Positions 28,988 to 38,761 of a stretch of DNA of 45,551 bases are shown piece after piece. The notes beneath the pieces are model-generated. The model searched no databases and was not told where the DNA came from. It worked only from the letters and a program-made list of their open reading frames with translations. The position numbers and the translations under genes were made by a program. The stretch lies in NCBI GenBank assembly GCA_028599115.1, contig JAQRMR010000006.1, positions 1 to 45,551 of the forward strand, given 5' to 3'. Each line of letters opens with the position of its first letter. Position 1 is the stretch's first letter. The DNA is from Methyloprofundus sp. (GTDB lineage Bacteria; Pseudomonadota; Gammaproteobacteria; Methylococcales; Methylomonadaceae).

Positions 28988-30174
28988 TATGCTACTCCTT
29001 CTTTTGCTACTTGCTCATTACGTGCTTGCACGGCTTTTTCTGCTGCTTCTGCAAGTGTTGTTGCGGTAATAATAGGCAGGCCACTTTCTGCAATAATCTT
29101 ACGCCCTTCCTCTACGTTAGTACCTGATAAACGTACAATTAAAGGAATGTTCATATCAATCTTTTTAACAGCTTGCACAACACCTTCTGCTATCCAATCA
29201 CAACGATTAATACCCGCGAAGATATTAACCAGCATTGCTTTAACGCCTTTATCTGCCAATACTAAACGGAATGCTTTTTCAGTTCGCTCTGCTGATGCAC
29301 CACCACCAACATCTAAAAAGTTAGCCGGCTCACCGCCTGCTAATTTAATCATATCCATGGTTGCCATCGCGAGGCCAGCACCATTAATCATGCAACCAAT
29401 ATCACCGTCTAAACCTACATAGCTTAAACCACGATCAGCAGCAGCCATTTCTTGTGGGTGCTCTTGAGTTTTATCACGTAATTCAGCGACTGAGTGACGA
29501 CGGAATAACGCGTTATCATCAAAGCCCATTTTCGCATCTAAGGTAATAAGCTCACCTGCTTTAGTCACCACTAATGGGTTAATTTCCAGCATATTTGCGT
29601 CTAATTCACGCATTGCACGGTAACATCCATGAATGAACTTAACCGCATGGCTGATTTGGGTTGCTTCTAAACCTAATTCAAACGCCATTTCACGCGCTTG
29701 GAAATCCAATAAACCCACCGCCGGGTCTATGTAGATTTTTTTAATCGCGTCAGGGTTATTTTCTGCAAGCTCTTCAATTTCCATGCCGCCTTGTGCAGAA
29801 CCGACCATAACGATACGTTCTTCAGCACGATCAACTAAAAAGCTGAAGTAAAGCTCTTTTGCTATATCAGTTCCTGCTTCTATATAAAGGCGCGAACAAA
29901 CTTTACCTTCAGGGCCTGTTTGGTGAGTGACTAAGCGTTTACCCAGCATGCTTTCTGCTGCCGCTTCTACTTCTTCATGAGAAAAACAAATTTTAACGCC
30001 ACCTGCTTTACCACGTGCACCAGAATGGATCTGCGCCTTAACCGCCCAAACACTACCGCCAATTTCACGCATGCGTTGTACTGCTTCTTCTGGGCTATAT
30101 GCTAAACCACCTTCGGCAATTTTTACGCCATAACCTTCTAGTATTTCTTTTGCTTGATACTCATGAATATCCAT
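28987..30174 (-). CDS. mtkA: Malate-CoA ligase (malate thiokinase) beta subunit
   Basis: 395-aa ATP-grasp subunit homologous to Suc[13 protein letters not shown] at the start, [39 protein letters not shown] and the [19 protein letters not shown] region agree closely with methylotroph MtkA from memory. The start is the [12 protein letters not shown] with a GAGGGG ribosome site; a 17-residue upstream extension is rejected. A terminator between mcl and this gene suggests separate or attenuated expression. Confidence 0.92.
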   Translation of the reverse strand: MDIHEYQAKEILEGYGVKIAEGGLAYSPEEAVQRMREIGGSVWAVKAQIHSGARGKAGGVKICFSHEEVEAAAESMLGKRLVTHQTGPEGKVCSRLYIEAGTDIAKELYFSFLVDRAEERIVMVGSAQGGMEIEELAENNPDAIKKIYIDPAVGLLDFQAREMAFELGLEATQISHAVKFIHGCYRAMRELDANMLEINPLVVTKAGELITLDAKMGFDDNALFRRHSVAELRDKTQEHPQEMAAADRGLSYVGLDGDIGCMINGAGLAMATMDMIKLAGGEPANFLDVGGGASAERTEKAFRLVLADKGVKAMLVNIFAGINRCDWIAEGVVQAVKKIDMNIPLIVRLSGTNVEEGRKIIAESGLPIITATTLAEAAEKAVQARNEQVAKEGVA

Positions 30175-30209
30175 AGCATCCCCTCTAAAACTGAATAAAA
30201 TTAAAATAC

Positions 30210-30236
30210 AAAAAAGGCCGCACAAGGCGACCTTTT
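30210..30236 (-). terminator. Terminator between mcl and mtkA
   Basis: On the minus strand a 10-bp stem (30227-30236 with 30212-30221, one G-U pair) with a 5-nt loop is followed by a T run. It lies in the 81-bp gap between the mcl stop and the mtkA ATG. It would end or attenuate the mcl transcript before mtkAB. Confidence 0.8.
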
Positions 30237-30255
30237 CTTAATACTGTTTACTTTT

Positions 30256-31206
30256 TTAAGCTCTTGCAGCAATCGCTTCTGCTGTTTTCACAACATTATT
30301 TGCCATTTTTTCAGATGCTGCGTCAATTAAACGCCCATCTAATGCTGCCGCACCTTTACCTTGTGCTGCCGCTTCTTTTAATGCTTCTAAAATACGTTTA
30401 GCTTTTTCAACTTCAGACGCAGGTGGTGTGAATACTTCATTTGCTAAAGCAATTTGTGATGGATGGATCGCCCATTTACCTTCACAACCTAAAGCTGCTG
30501 CTCTTTTTGCTGCATCTTTAAATCCATCAGGATCTTTAATATCGCCAAAAGGCCCATCAATAGCACGTAACCCATACGCACGACAAGCAACCGTCATACG
30601 GCTGATTGCAAAATGCCATTGATCGCCTGGGTAATCAGGGTTTAAGCCACCAATATTGGTTGTTCTTGCACGGTTACTTGCAGCGTAATCTGCAACACCA
30701 AAATGTAGCGCTTCTAAACGACCACCAATTGAACCTTGTTTCGCAATATCTTCTACATTGGCCATGCCTAATGCAGTTTCAATTAAACATTCAATACCGA
30801 TTTTCTTCGTCATACCTTGTTGCATTTCTAGTTGATTCAACATGGATTCAACCATATAAACATCACTATAAACACCCACTTTAGGGATCAAAATCGTATC
30901 GATTTTTTCGCCACATTGCTCAACTAAATCAACAACATCACGAACCATATACTGTGTATCTAAGCCATTAATACGGATGGAAACTGTAATACCTTTACCC
31001 GCCCAGTCCAATTCGTTAATTGCTTTGATAACATTTTTACGTGCCTGCAATTTATCATCTGGTGCAACGGCATCTTCAAGATCAAGAAAAATAACATCTA
31101 CGCCACTATTCAATGCTTTTTCAAACATTTCTGGGCTAGATCCTGGAACGGCTAATTCGCAACGCTGAACGCGCTGTGAGTTTGCTTCATATAAGGTATG
31201 ACTCAT
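30256..31206 (-). CDS. mcl: L-malyl-CoA lyase
   Basis: 316-aa member of the HpcH/HpaI/citrate lyase family that splits malyl-CoA into glyoxylate and acetyl-CoA. The N-terminal RCELAVPGSSPEMFEKALNS, DVIFLDLEDAVAPDDK with metal-site acidic residues, IRINGLDTQYM, LIPKVGV, ECLIETALGMAN, HFGVADYAAS, AIDGPFGDIKDPDGF and EGKWAIHPSQI blocks agree with methylotroph MclA. With mtkAB it closes the serine cycle for formaldehyde carbon. Confidence 0.94.
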   Translation of the reverse strand: MSHTLYEANSQRVQRCELAVPGSSPEMFEKALNSGVDVIFLDLEDAVAPDDKLQARKNVIKAINELDWAGKGITVSIRINGLDTQYMVRDVVDLVEQCGEKIDTILIPKVGVYSDVYMVESMLNQLEMQQGMTKKIGIECLIETALGMANVEDIAKQGSIGGRLEALHFGVADYAASNRARTTNIGGLNPDYPGDQWHFAISRMTVACRAYGLRAIDGPFGDIKDPDGFKDAAKRAAALGCEGKWAIHPSQIALANEVFTPPASEVEKAKRILEALKEAAAQGKGAAALDGRLIDAASEKMANNVVKTAEAIAARA

Positions 31207-31387
31207 TAGATAGCTTCCTACTTCTATAAAAAATAAATATCTTTACTGATCAGGCCTTCCACGCCCAAATCAAAATTAACCAACAATTATACTGCCTAGT
31301 GCTATTTTGTCAATGATGAACAAGATGATACATATAAATATCAATAACTTACCAAAACCCACTGTTTACTATAGAAATATTTCAGGC

Positions 31388-31429
31388 AAAAAAAATGCAC
31401 TTAGACTAGTTTGGTGATAGTCAAGTGCA
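31388..31429 (-). terminator. Terminator downstream of the Wadjet cassette
   Basis: A 12-bp stem with one bulged base (31396-31408 with 31418-31429) is followed on the minus strand by eight T. It is the first strong terminator after jetD and lies beyond the left direct repeat, so it was probably the terminator of the ancestral hydroxylase gene. Confidence 0.85.
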
Positions 31430-31527
31430 TGGTAAGAACTCAAACAATTTGGTTTTGGAGGCCGTTTGTTTATTTAGGAGTTGCAAGCATTTTACACCCT
31501 CCTAAGCTTTTGAAAATGTGGCATATT

Positions 31528-31645
31528 GTCACGCGACAAATTGTCGCATCTCTAACAACAAATTTATTTCAATGCCCCCAGCTACTGTAAAAAATATGAT
31601 TCATTTTTTGCATAATCACGACGATAAACTTAACCCACATTTCCC
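31528..31645. repeat. Left direct repeat flanking Wadjet
   Basis: About 118 bp matching 38762-38880 with only eight or so differences, including one 1-bp indel. It runs from GTCACGCGACAAATTGTCGCA to CACATTTCC. Weaker similarity may extend outward to about 31506. Confidence 0.92.
31569..31645 (-). pseudogene. Orphan 3' end of LpxO-like hydroxylase gene
   Basis: The minus strand of the left repeat encodes EMWVKFIVVIMQKMNHIFYS and then SWGH-stop. The intact hydroxylase gene at 38798-39355 ends with the same segment apart from an A/V change and a different last few residues. Nothing upstream of this fragment (31647-31827) belongs to the hydroxylase, so this is a detached C-terminal fragment. Confidence 0.85.
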
Positions 31646-31659
31646 TCTCATGAATAAAT

Positions 31660-31715
31660 GGAACACAGGTCTTTAGCCTGCATTGATTCAGCGGCTGGCT
31701 AAAGAGCTGCGTTCC
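31660..31715. repeat. REP-like imperfect palindrome
   Basis: Arms 31660-31678 and 31697-31715 are inverted copies matching at 17 of 19 positions (GGAAC.CAG.TCTTTAGCC). A related half-element lies at 45463-45487, so this belongs to a dispersed family. Confidence 0.65.
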
Positions 31716-31827
31716 AGTACCCGTTGATAATGAGACGTTACTATTGTTTTTACCAAGTTCTTCAACTTTATCATATTTTTATAAGCCATTGATTTATAGT
31801 ATTTAGCAAAAATTGCCTTATAAAACC

Positions 31828-33009
31828 TTATTTCAGCCAATTTAAATGCTCTTGTAAATAAAGAAAACTTATTCTTTCTTGTTCTAAACGAAGCAAGCTC
31901 TTTTGTAGCTGTTGATACAGTGTATTCTCTTTATCAGTCAGATGAGAAACCGCTTTTTGCTCAGATTTTCCCAAAGACTCATAAACAGCCAGTTCAGAAA
32001 ATTTCTCTAAAGTTTGTTGGTCCATCAACAAGGATTGTACTTGAGGGTAATATTGTCTTAGTCGAGATAAAATAGCAAAACCATGAGTATCTATATCCCC
32101 CCAATAATACAAATCATTATTATGCAAACATTTAGCATTAGCCAGTAAATTAACACTATAGCCTAAACCAAAAATCACAATGGCTTTTGGGTAGTTAGGG
32201 AAAGCCAGTCCATTAACTTTATTTTCTGCGATAAATACAGTTTTAGTGTCAATATTTAACAGCTTAAATTCATCTACTGTGAGTGTTAAATCCGTTAAAC
32301 CTTGAATAGCAAGTTCACTATCCAATATTCGTAACCGAATCAAAGGCTGATCATATAACAGGCCATACCGACGCTCAAAGCCATGATTATTTAACCCCGT
32401 AATGTCTTGATGATAATCCTGTTCTGTTAATATTAAAGGTAATAGTTCATTTAATATCCCTTTATGTTGTTCAATAAACTTACTATCAACCCCTTTAATA
32501 TCTAACTGTCGGATATAACAATTAGGTTGTGGGTTATTATTAAAATAAAGGCAAACCTTTAACAGTTTTAACCAAACATCCACATATTTCATTATCTTAA
32601 AAGGATAGCGAATGATCCAATCTTTTAATAATTTATGCTGCTGAATTGTTTGTTGAGCCAATGATTTGAATTGACTAAATTCTGTTGTTTTAGCTAAATA
32701 GCTTAGAAAAATAGCTTCTGTATTAAAAACAATCGTGGCGGGAATTGTTTGCTCACCCAGCTGACGATGAGTGATGACTTTATCAACAATTGCATAACCG
32801 TGTTTATTACTATCTTGGCGCAGCATATAAATAGCTTCTTGCAGTTCACCAAAGTTAGCCAATAAATTCTTGGCAGAGATGTTTTTTATCGGTATTTGCA
32901 AAGGGAAATAGTTAATATTTTGCAAGTATGAACGATGAAAATCACCTCGTTTCCAAATCTTTAGAGCTTGTTGTTTTAAATTTGCGGGGGATATTATTAA
33001 TTGTTCCAT
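31828..33009 (-). CDS. jetD: Wadjet protein JetD (TOPRIM nuclease)
   Basis: 393-aa protein with an N-terminal DUF3322-like part (residues 1-190) and a C-terminal DUF2220/TOPRIM domain. TOPRIM hallmarks are the Glu in FIAENKVNGLAFP and the DxD pair in YYWGDIDTHGF. JetD is the nuclease that cleaves circular plasmid DNA after loop extrusion by JetABC (established for type I Wadjet). It is the last gene of the operon but is 189 bp from jetC, with a palindrome-rich spacer. Confidence 0.92.
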   Translation of the reverse strand: MEQLIISPANLKQQALKIWKRGDFHRSYLQNINYFPLQIPIKNISAKNLLANFGELQEAIYMLRQDSNKHGYAIVDKVITHRQLGEQTIPATIVFNTEAIFLSYLAKTTEFSQFKSLAQQTIQQHKLLKDWIIRYPFKIMKYVDVWLKLLKVCLYFNNNPQPNCYIRQLDIKGVDSKFIEQHKGILNELLPLILTEQDYHQDITGLNNHGFERRYGLLYDQPLIRLRILDSELAIQGLTDLTLTVDEFKLLNIDTKTVFIAENKVNGLAFPNYPKAIVIFGLGYSVNLLANAKCLHNNDLYYWGDIDTHGFAILSRLRQYYPQVQSLLMDQQTLEKFSELAVYESLGKSEQKAVSHLTDKENTLYQQLQKSLLRLEQERISFLYLQEHLNWLK

Positions 33010-33060
33010 AAGCTTTAACAGCTAATCATGTTTGATTTTTTATCAAAAAGTTATTAATCA

Positions 33061-33165
33061 CCCCAACCTTCTCCCCTCTTCGGGCGAGGGCTTAAGGTCC
33101 CTAAGTTTGGGTTGTTTTCAAAAACTTGTGTAGCTACCTCCCCCCTCAAGGGAAAAGGCGTTATA
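33061..33165. repeat. Palindrome-rich spacer between jetC and jetD
   Basis: The gap holds CCCCAACC and CCCCTC..GGGCGAGGG short complementary arms, then CTCCCCCCTCAAGGG. It looks like a decayed REP-type element of the kind rich in CCCTCTCCC/GGGAGAGGG; dispersed copies cannot be checked here. It may form a hairpin that lowers jetD transcription or stabilises the jetC mRNA. Confidence 0.45.
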
Positions 33166-33198
33166 TGCAAAAACTTAGGAACGATTAATATTTACTTT

Positions 33199-36100
33199 TT
33201 ATTCAAAATCCCTACACTGTTTTTCTTTACGGTATTCCTCTATCGTTAAATTCCTTAACATTGAGTTTTTACCCCCCTCGTTATGCACTAGGTTGACACT
33301 TTTAACATAATTTTCAATGACATGAATTTTCTGTAAAGGAGTAACAATTAATAGCTGTAAATTCAATTTGCTAAACAACTCCAGACCATATCGCGCAGAA
33401 TCATCAGAACCTCGACCAAAAGCTTCATCAATCATGACAAAACGGAAACTTTTGGATTGACTTTCACCCCATTCTAAACCGAATTGATAAGCTAATGCTG
33501 AAGCTAAAATAGTGTACGCCAATTTTTCTTTTTGCCCGCCTGATTTACCTGCTGAATCAGAATAATATTCTTTTTCTTGCTCATCTTCGCGCCAGCGTTC
33601 TGATGCGGAAAATAAAAACCAGTTTCGTACATCAGTCACTTTACGTGTCCATTTTTTATCCACTTCAGTTAAACCTTCCCTGCCACTGAAACGGTCTATC
33701 AACTTCTTTACTTGATGGAATTTACTTTCATCATATAAGTCATCATCCCCGCCCAGAGTATCAGATAAACAGGCGCGTAAATCTTGCTGAAAGCTTCTAA
33801 TATCAATATCTTTGCTGCGTTCAGAAACTAAGGTAATGTATGTCCCTGTATTGTAATCAATAGCATTTAAAGATAGATTAATCTTCTCCAGTTTTTCTTC
33901 AATTTCCTGACGTTCTTTATCCAGATTGGCTTGAAACATGGCGATTTTTTGAATGGTGCCTTCTTTTAGCATTTGATGAAAGCGCTTTTCATGTCGAGGT
34001 AAATCTTCTTGCTCTAGCTTGTCTAGCATTTCTCCAAATTCAAAAGCCGATTGTAATGACACGTCTAAATCACGGCTTTCCAATGTATATTTAGTTTTAT
34101 AAGCCAGCATTTGAGACAGCACTTTATCATTTAAGCGTTGAATCTTTTGAGACTCTGCATTTAACTGATTTTGTAGCCATTTACGCATAGTGCTGCAATG
34201 GTCACTAGCCGTAGCAAGAGTCAATGTGACTGCTGGTAAGGCGTTTGGCTGCATTTGCCTTAACTTAGGAAAACTAAAATCACGTTCTGTTACCTCTAAC
34301 TGCTCAACCATTAATTGATTAACTTGTAACTGCTGCTTATCCTCTTCTATCTGCGCTTCTAACTTACCGCCATCTTTAATTAATACACTGATTTTATCTT
34401 CCAACACACTCAATTGAGCAATACTTTGTTCTAGTTGTTGCTGTAGATGTTTTAAAATATCTGACTGTTGCTCAATCTGCTTTTTTTCATCCAGTAATTT
34501 ATCAATATTTAAACTAATTGTTTTCCAGTCAATCTCTTCAAACTGTTCAATATTAAGTAAATCACGCGCTTTATCTCGCTGTGTAGTTAACGTTTTATAT
34601 TGTTTATCTAATTCACCTAGTCTAGTCATACATGCTAATCCAGCATTTTGAACCGTTTTTAAGGTTTGCTGTAAAGCTGCTATTTTGGCTTTATTATCCC
34701 AGCCTAAAATAAAACGTGAACGATCATTAATGGCATGACGATCATCTTTTTCATGACGAGAGGCACTACTTTTAACCTGACCTTGTTGACTGATGGCTTT
34801 GGGTTGTCGTCTAAAATCATCCAATGATTCTGCACAATAATAATCAAAACGCTTAGCAATTTCTTTTACCAACCAATCATAAAACTCACTATCATTTTTA
34901 ATCCGTATTTTATGAAATAAAGAGTTAGCGACAGGTGTTTCAAAGCGCCCTGTTTGTTGCGGATCCACTCTAAAATAAACCAGGCGACCTTTTAAATGCG
35001 TTTTTTCTACATAATGCGCGACTTTCTGATAATGCTGTTCTGAGACCAACAAACTCAGTCCAAAATTATGCATCACCCGTTCAATTGCCCCTTCCCAGAC
35101 TTGTTCGGTTTCATCTACTTTTAATAATTCACCAATAAAGGGTAATTCTTCTGCGGCTACACCAATGGTTTCTGCCATTTGTTGCCGAATACGCAAATTA
35201 TTAAGCGGGATATTACTTTGGCGCTTTTTTAATGAACTAATTTCTTCCTGTAATTGCTGCTGCTGTTGTTTATGCTCATTAACTTCAATGGTGGTATCAA
35301 TTTTCTGTTTATCAACTTCCGTTTGCTTTTCTTCAATTAACTTTTGTCTATGATCAGCTTGTAAGCGATTATCAAGAAAGCTGTCACTATCATGCGCAGG
35401 ATCTAAATCCAGTTGATCACAAAAACTATGATAACGGGCCGCTTGCTGTTTTTTAGTCTGTTGGCTGGATTCTAGCCTGCTCACTTCGAGGGTAATTTCA
35501 TCTAAGCGTCGTCCACCATTATCTTCAATACTTTGTTTAAGATGATGTTGAGCGACTCGGGATTCAGCTAATGCTGCATTTTGACGTTCTAAGCGTGCTT
35601 GTTGTTTTTCTAGCTCAACTTCTCGTTTTTCAATACGTAAATTAAGCAACTCTGTCTTATGCTGAGCAAAAAAAGCATCTAAGGCTTCACGACAACGAGT
35701 CTTCTCATTAAACTGCTGATCAATCGTTTGATAACTCGCATAATCGACTAACATCGGCTTTAATAAACTTAACTGATCTTTAGCTTTTAATACGGCTTCA
35801 TGTGCGTGGTTTAGATTCTCAAATTCACGACAAATTGAAGTAATCCGTTCTTGTACAGGCGGTGCTTCCAGCATATGTGTGCGTACAAACTCCGTCAGAT
35901 TCCCTACCGCTTTCATAGAAACAGTTTGATACAAAAGCTCTAAAGCTTGCTCACTTTGTATCCCTAAATGGCGGCGAAACTCAGCCGAATAGTCTTTAAA
36001 AGAATCAAATACCTGTAGGTGATTTCTGCGTTTTAAGCGTTTTTTTAAATCCAGAATATCATGTCCGAACTGAGAAAAATGTTCAGCAATATTTAATGGC

Positions 36101-36573
36101 TCAGCACTTAAACAATAAAAACGAGCTGGCTGGTTTTGATCTTCCTTACACCAGAATACTTGAGCAATGGTGACATGGCTGTCATAACCTGAATTATAAA
36201 AATGACCTAATAACACACTGTAGTTATTATTATCCCTTAAGGCCACCTGTTTAGCGGATAGATTTTCTGCATCTTTTTCACTCTTATAGTGACCACGCAC
36301 ATAAGAGTTAAGGTTCCGCTCCTTTCCTTCTGCACCCGCTGCTTTGTTATAAGTAATCTTTTGGCTGGGAACTAATAAAGTGGTTAAGGCATCCACTACT
36401 GTCGATTTACCTGAACCAATATCCCCCGTTAATAAAGCATTTTCACCATCAGGAGAAACTTTCCAGATATGCTTATCAAACGTCCCCCAGTTTAACAGTT
36501 CAAAACGTTGTAACCTAAACCCCACCAACTTATCATCGCTAATAAATTCCATTTCAAGTTGTTGATTTTGCAT
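33199..36573 (-). CDS. jetC: Wadjet protein JetC (SMC-like ATPase)
   Basis: 1124-aa MukB/SMC-like motor, COG4913 type. The N-terminal P-loop is GDIGSGKST (residues 50-58). Long coiled-coil arms rich in Gln, Glu, Lys and Leu fill residues 270-960, and a hinge-like globular part lies near residues 430-560. At the C terminus are the ABC signature SGGQKEKL and the Walker B region FVMIDEAFGRGSDDS. It starts at MQNQQLEM, overlapping jetB by 20 nt; an upstream 31-residue extension is rejected because it lies inside jetB. With JetA and JetB it extrudes DNA loops and senses small circular plasmids. Confidence 0.95.
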   Translation of the reverse strand: MQNQQLEMEFISDDKLVGFRLQRFELLNWGTFDKHIWKVSPDGENALLTGDIGSGKSTVVDALTTLLVPSQKITYNKAAGAEGKERNLNSYVRGHYKSEKDAENLSAKQVALRDNNNYSVLLGHFYNSGYDSHVTIAQVFWCKEDQNQPARFYCLSAEPLNIAEHFSQFGHDILDLKKRLKRRNHLQVFDSFKDYSAEFRRHLGIQSEQALELLYQTVSMKAVGNLTEFVRTHMLEAPPVQERITSICREFENLNHAHEAVLKAKDQLSLLKPMLVDYASYQTIDQQFNEKTRCREALDAFFAQHKTELLNLRIEKREVELEKQQARLERQNAALAESRVAQHHLKQSIEDNGGRRLDEITLEVSRLESSQQTKKQQAARYHSFCDQLDLDPAHDSDSFLDNRLQADHRQKLIEEKQTEVDKQKIDTTIEVNEHKQQQQQLQEEISSLKKRQSNIPLNNLRIRQQMAETIGVAAEELPFIGELLKVDETEQVWEGAIERVMHNFGLSLLVSEQHYQKVAHYVEKTHLKGRLVYFRVDPQQTGRFETPVANSLFHKIRIKNDSEFYDWLVKEIAKRFDYYCAESLDDFRRQPKAISQQGQVKSSASRHEKDDRHAINDRSRFILGWDNKAKIAALQQTLKTVQNAGLACMTRLGELDKQYKTLTTQRDKARDLLNIEQFEEIDWKTISLNIDKLLDEKKQIEQQSDILKHLQQQLEQSIAQLSVLEDKISVLIKDGGKLEAQIEEDKQQLQVNQLMVEQLEVTERDFSFPKLRQMQPNALPAVTLTLATASDHCSTMRKWLQNQLNAESQKIQRLNDKVLSQMLAYKTKYTLESRDLDVSLQSAFEFGEMLDKLEQEDLPRHEKRFHQMLKEGTIQKIAMFQANLDKERQEIEEKLEKINLSLNAIDYNTGTYITLVSERSKDIDIRSFQQDLRACLSDTLGGDDDLYDESKFHQVKKLIDRFSGREGLTEVDKKWTRKVTDVRNWFLFSASERWREDEQEKEYYSDSAGKSGGQKEKLAYTILASALAYQFGLEWGESQSKSFRFVMIDEAFGRGSDDSARYGLELFSKLNLQLLIVTPLQKIHVIENYVKSVNLVHNEGGKNSMLRNLTIEEYRKEKQCRDFE

Positions 36574-37144
36574 ATTCTTTATAAGTTTGTAGTTTTTCGT
36601 TAAAGTCCGCTGTCCAGTTGGCATCGACCAGAGCAATAATAATGCGCTGAATCTCCAGGTTTTCATTATCGTTTTTTAATTTACGTAAAAAACCCAATTC
36701 CAACACTTTATTAATTGTGGCATTGATAGAGGCGGAAATTTGCGCTTCATTACTTTTTTCTGGCATAAACACCAGCATGGTATTGACTAGTTCATCACGA
36801 GATACAATCACCCGTGTTTCTGCGCCTGAACTATCTGCTTCAGCCATTTTTTTGCGTAATAATACGCAGAGCAAACTAATTGGGTAACTTAAGGGGCGAC
36901 GGGCAATTAATCGGGGTAATGGATCTTTTTCATCCTCATCAGCAAGGGTTTGTGTGAGCCAGGCATAGCCTTCTACATCATCAATTTCCAAGTTTAGACC
37001 GATGATTTTTACATAATCTAATACTTGTGCTTGTAATTCTAATAAATCATTCCAGAGTTGCGGCTGCTGAGTTCTAAATAAAATGCCTTTAAGTAAGTGG
37101 ATTATTACTGGGGAGAGATTGGGTTGGTGCTCGTCTTCGGTCAT
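36554..37144 (-). CDS. jetB: Wadjet protein JetB (MukE-like, DUF4194)
   Basis: 196-aa winged-helix protein. The pattern LSPVIIHLLKGILFRTQQPQLWNDLLELQ, VEGYAWLTQ and RLIARRPLSYPISLLCVLLRKKMAE fits DUF4194. It is the kite-type accessory subunit that binds JetA and JetC. It overlaps jetC by 20 nt. Confidence 0.92.
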   Translation of the reverse strand: MTEDEHQPNLSPVIIHLLKGILFRTQQPQLWNDLLELQAQVLDYVKIIGLNLEIDDVEGYAWLTQTLADEDEKDPLPRLIARRPLSYPISLLCVLLRKKMAEADSSGAETRVIVSRDELVNTMLVFMPEKSNEAQISASINATINKVLELGFLRKLKNDNENLEIQRIIIALVDANWTADFNEKLQTYKEYAKSTT

Positions 37145-37247
37145 ACTATTTTTTAGGTTTAATTACACTTAGGGAGATGGAAAAAATAACAACGATAGCA
37201 CTATATTACTCTCTATCATCCTTAGTTTATTTTAAGGGCATCTCTAA

Positions 37248-38687
37248 TTAATGTCTCGTAAAAATAACACTAGGCATCCGAATTGACTTCCCTGCCCCTT
37301 TCTCATTAACCCAGCTAATCTCCACTTCCTTATCACTATCAATCAAAGCATCACTATTATCTTGACAAGCAATATTCATATAGGCAATTAATTCACTTAA
37401 ACCTTTTTCCAGTGGATGTTGCTGGCATATTTCTACTAAAGTTATTTGAGATTTATTTTGTAACTCTCTTGCAATCCTTGCTTGTAACATTTCTATATCC
37501 ACATAATGCTGGCTGTAAAGTAAATCACTATTAAACTCGGCTGCACCTGTGGTTAGTTTTTCCGTAGATATTTGTGGGCGACTTGGGGGTCTAAACAAAG
37601 CTCTTGAGACGGGTAATTCTATTGGGGCTTTAATATCATCTAAAAAAGTAAAGTCTTTGTCTTTCGGTGGGGTTTGTTTAATCTCAATAGCTGATTTTTC
37701 TACTTCGTGAATAATCGACATAATACGTTTATTTTCTAACCAGACTTGATCATCTAAATAACGTCTTAATTGTTCGACTAGGCTGGAGCTAGTCCGTTGT
37801 ACTTTTTCACCTGCTTCTAACAAGTGATATTTCATTTTAGGTAATAATTCATCAGGTTCACAGCTTTTAACTTCTTCTAAAGCCAAGACTTGCTGGATTA
37901 AATCGTTAAACTGTTCTTGTTTGGCGGGCGACATTAACAAACCCCAAAAAGCCTGAAAACTTTTGCCTTGATCAGAATCACCAATTTCATCTTGTTCACC
38001 AAAAATATCATCCAGTAAATCACCTTTTTGCTTATCACTGGTGGTGATTTTTTCTCGGGTACTTTTATCTAATTGGCGGAAATTTTCTTCCACCTGTCTA
38101 AAGTCCATTAGCAAGCTACGTGATGTTTCTTCTAGTTGATAAAACCTCTCTTTCACTTGTCTTGGGTCATAGCTCATCACTTCACCCTGCTGTAGGCGAG
38201 CTATTTCTGCATCAATTTCTATCTTTTGTGCTTCTAATTCACTGATCCGTTGCTGGGGGTCTGTTTGTGTGGTTTTTAAGATCGTTTCTAACAGTTCAAA
38301 AACAGTTAATAGTCTTGATTCAGTACCGATAAACTGCTTTTGCTCTAAGCTACGTAGCCATTCAATTGATTTCTCACTGGCTGGGGTTAAATCAAACTCG
38401 GCTTCATCGCTGTTTTCTGAATAATATTTACGCAAAAAAGCATTATCGCCATTTGCCCAGTCAGTTAAATAGGCTTTAGCTGTTTTAGGGTATTTGTTTT
38501 TATGAATCTGCCGTAGATGAAATAAGCTGTCTTCTAACTTTTCAGTAATTTCACTTTGTTTTAAAGATCTGCAATTGGGTTGGATAAAGGCGCGGTAAAA
38601 AAAGCTGATAATGAGTGGCGCGTTATCCACACAAAGCAGTCGCCAAGTTGGGTGTTGGCGTAATTTTAACAGGTAATCGTGTTCCAT
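37248..38687 (-). CDS. jetA: Wadjet protein JetA (MukF-like kleisin, DUF3375)
   Basis: 479-aa kleisin that bridges the JetC heads. The DUF3375 blocks are clear: LRQHPTWRLLCVDNAPLIISFFYRAF near the start, KKYPxTAKAYLxDW (here KYPKTAKAYLTDW), YSEN..EAEFDLTPASEKSIEWLRSLEQKQFIGTESRL and MDFRQVEENFRQLD. The start at MEHDYLL (M25 of the longer frame) is preferred; the upstream frame reaches into the direct repeat. First gene of the operon, 75 bp inside the right repeat. Confidence 0.94.
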   Translation of the reverse strand: MEHDYLLKLRQHPTWRLLCVDNAPLIISFFYRAFIQPNCRSLKQSEITEKLEDSLFHLRQIHKNKYPKTAKAYLTDWANGDNAFLRKYYSENSDEAEFDLTPASEKSIEWLRSLEQKQFIGTESRLLTVFELLETILKTTQTDPQQRISELEAQKIEIDAEIARLQQGEVMSYDPRQVKERFYQLEETSRSLLMDFRQVEENFRQLDKSTREKITTSDKQKGDLLDDIFGEQDEIGDSDQGKSFQAFWGLLMSPAKQEQFNDLIQQVLALEEVKSCEPDELLPKMKYHLLEAGEKVQRTSSSLVEQLRRYLDDQVWLENKRIMSIIHEVEKSAIEIKQTPPKDKDFTFLDDIKAPIELPVSRALFRPPSRPQISTEKLTTGAAEFNSDLLYSQHYVDIEMLQARIARELQNKSQITLVEICQQHPLEKGLSELIAYMNIACQDNSDALIDSDKEVEISWVNEKGAGKSIRMPSVIFTRH

Positions 38688-38761
38688 TTTTATTAATAAC
38701 AAGTAAAAAATAAAGTGATTGGTATTTTGCTCACAGTTACGCTTTTGAGAAAATTGCATTC

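Larger units (their letters stand above)
31207..31827. other. Intergenic region mcl / jetD
   Basis: This 621-bp gap contains the mcl upstream region (31207-31380) and, for the Wadjet side, a terminator (31388-31429), a 118-bp direct repeat that is a hydroxylase gene fragment (31528-31645) and a REP-like imperfect palindrome (31660-31715). I see no further gene, and no obvious well-spaced promoter for mcl. Confidence 0.7.

Noticed and set aside
28100..30174. sucCD (succinyl-CoA synthetase) instead of mtkAB
   Set aside because: The families are homologous, but adjacency to malyl-CoA lyase and the specific N-terminal and core blocks fit malate thiokinase better. A profile or tree comparison would settle it.
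36574..36666. Upstream start for JetC adding 31 residues
   Set aside because: It lies inside jetB and is not JetC-like; the ATG at 36573 gives a normal N terminus before the P-loop.
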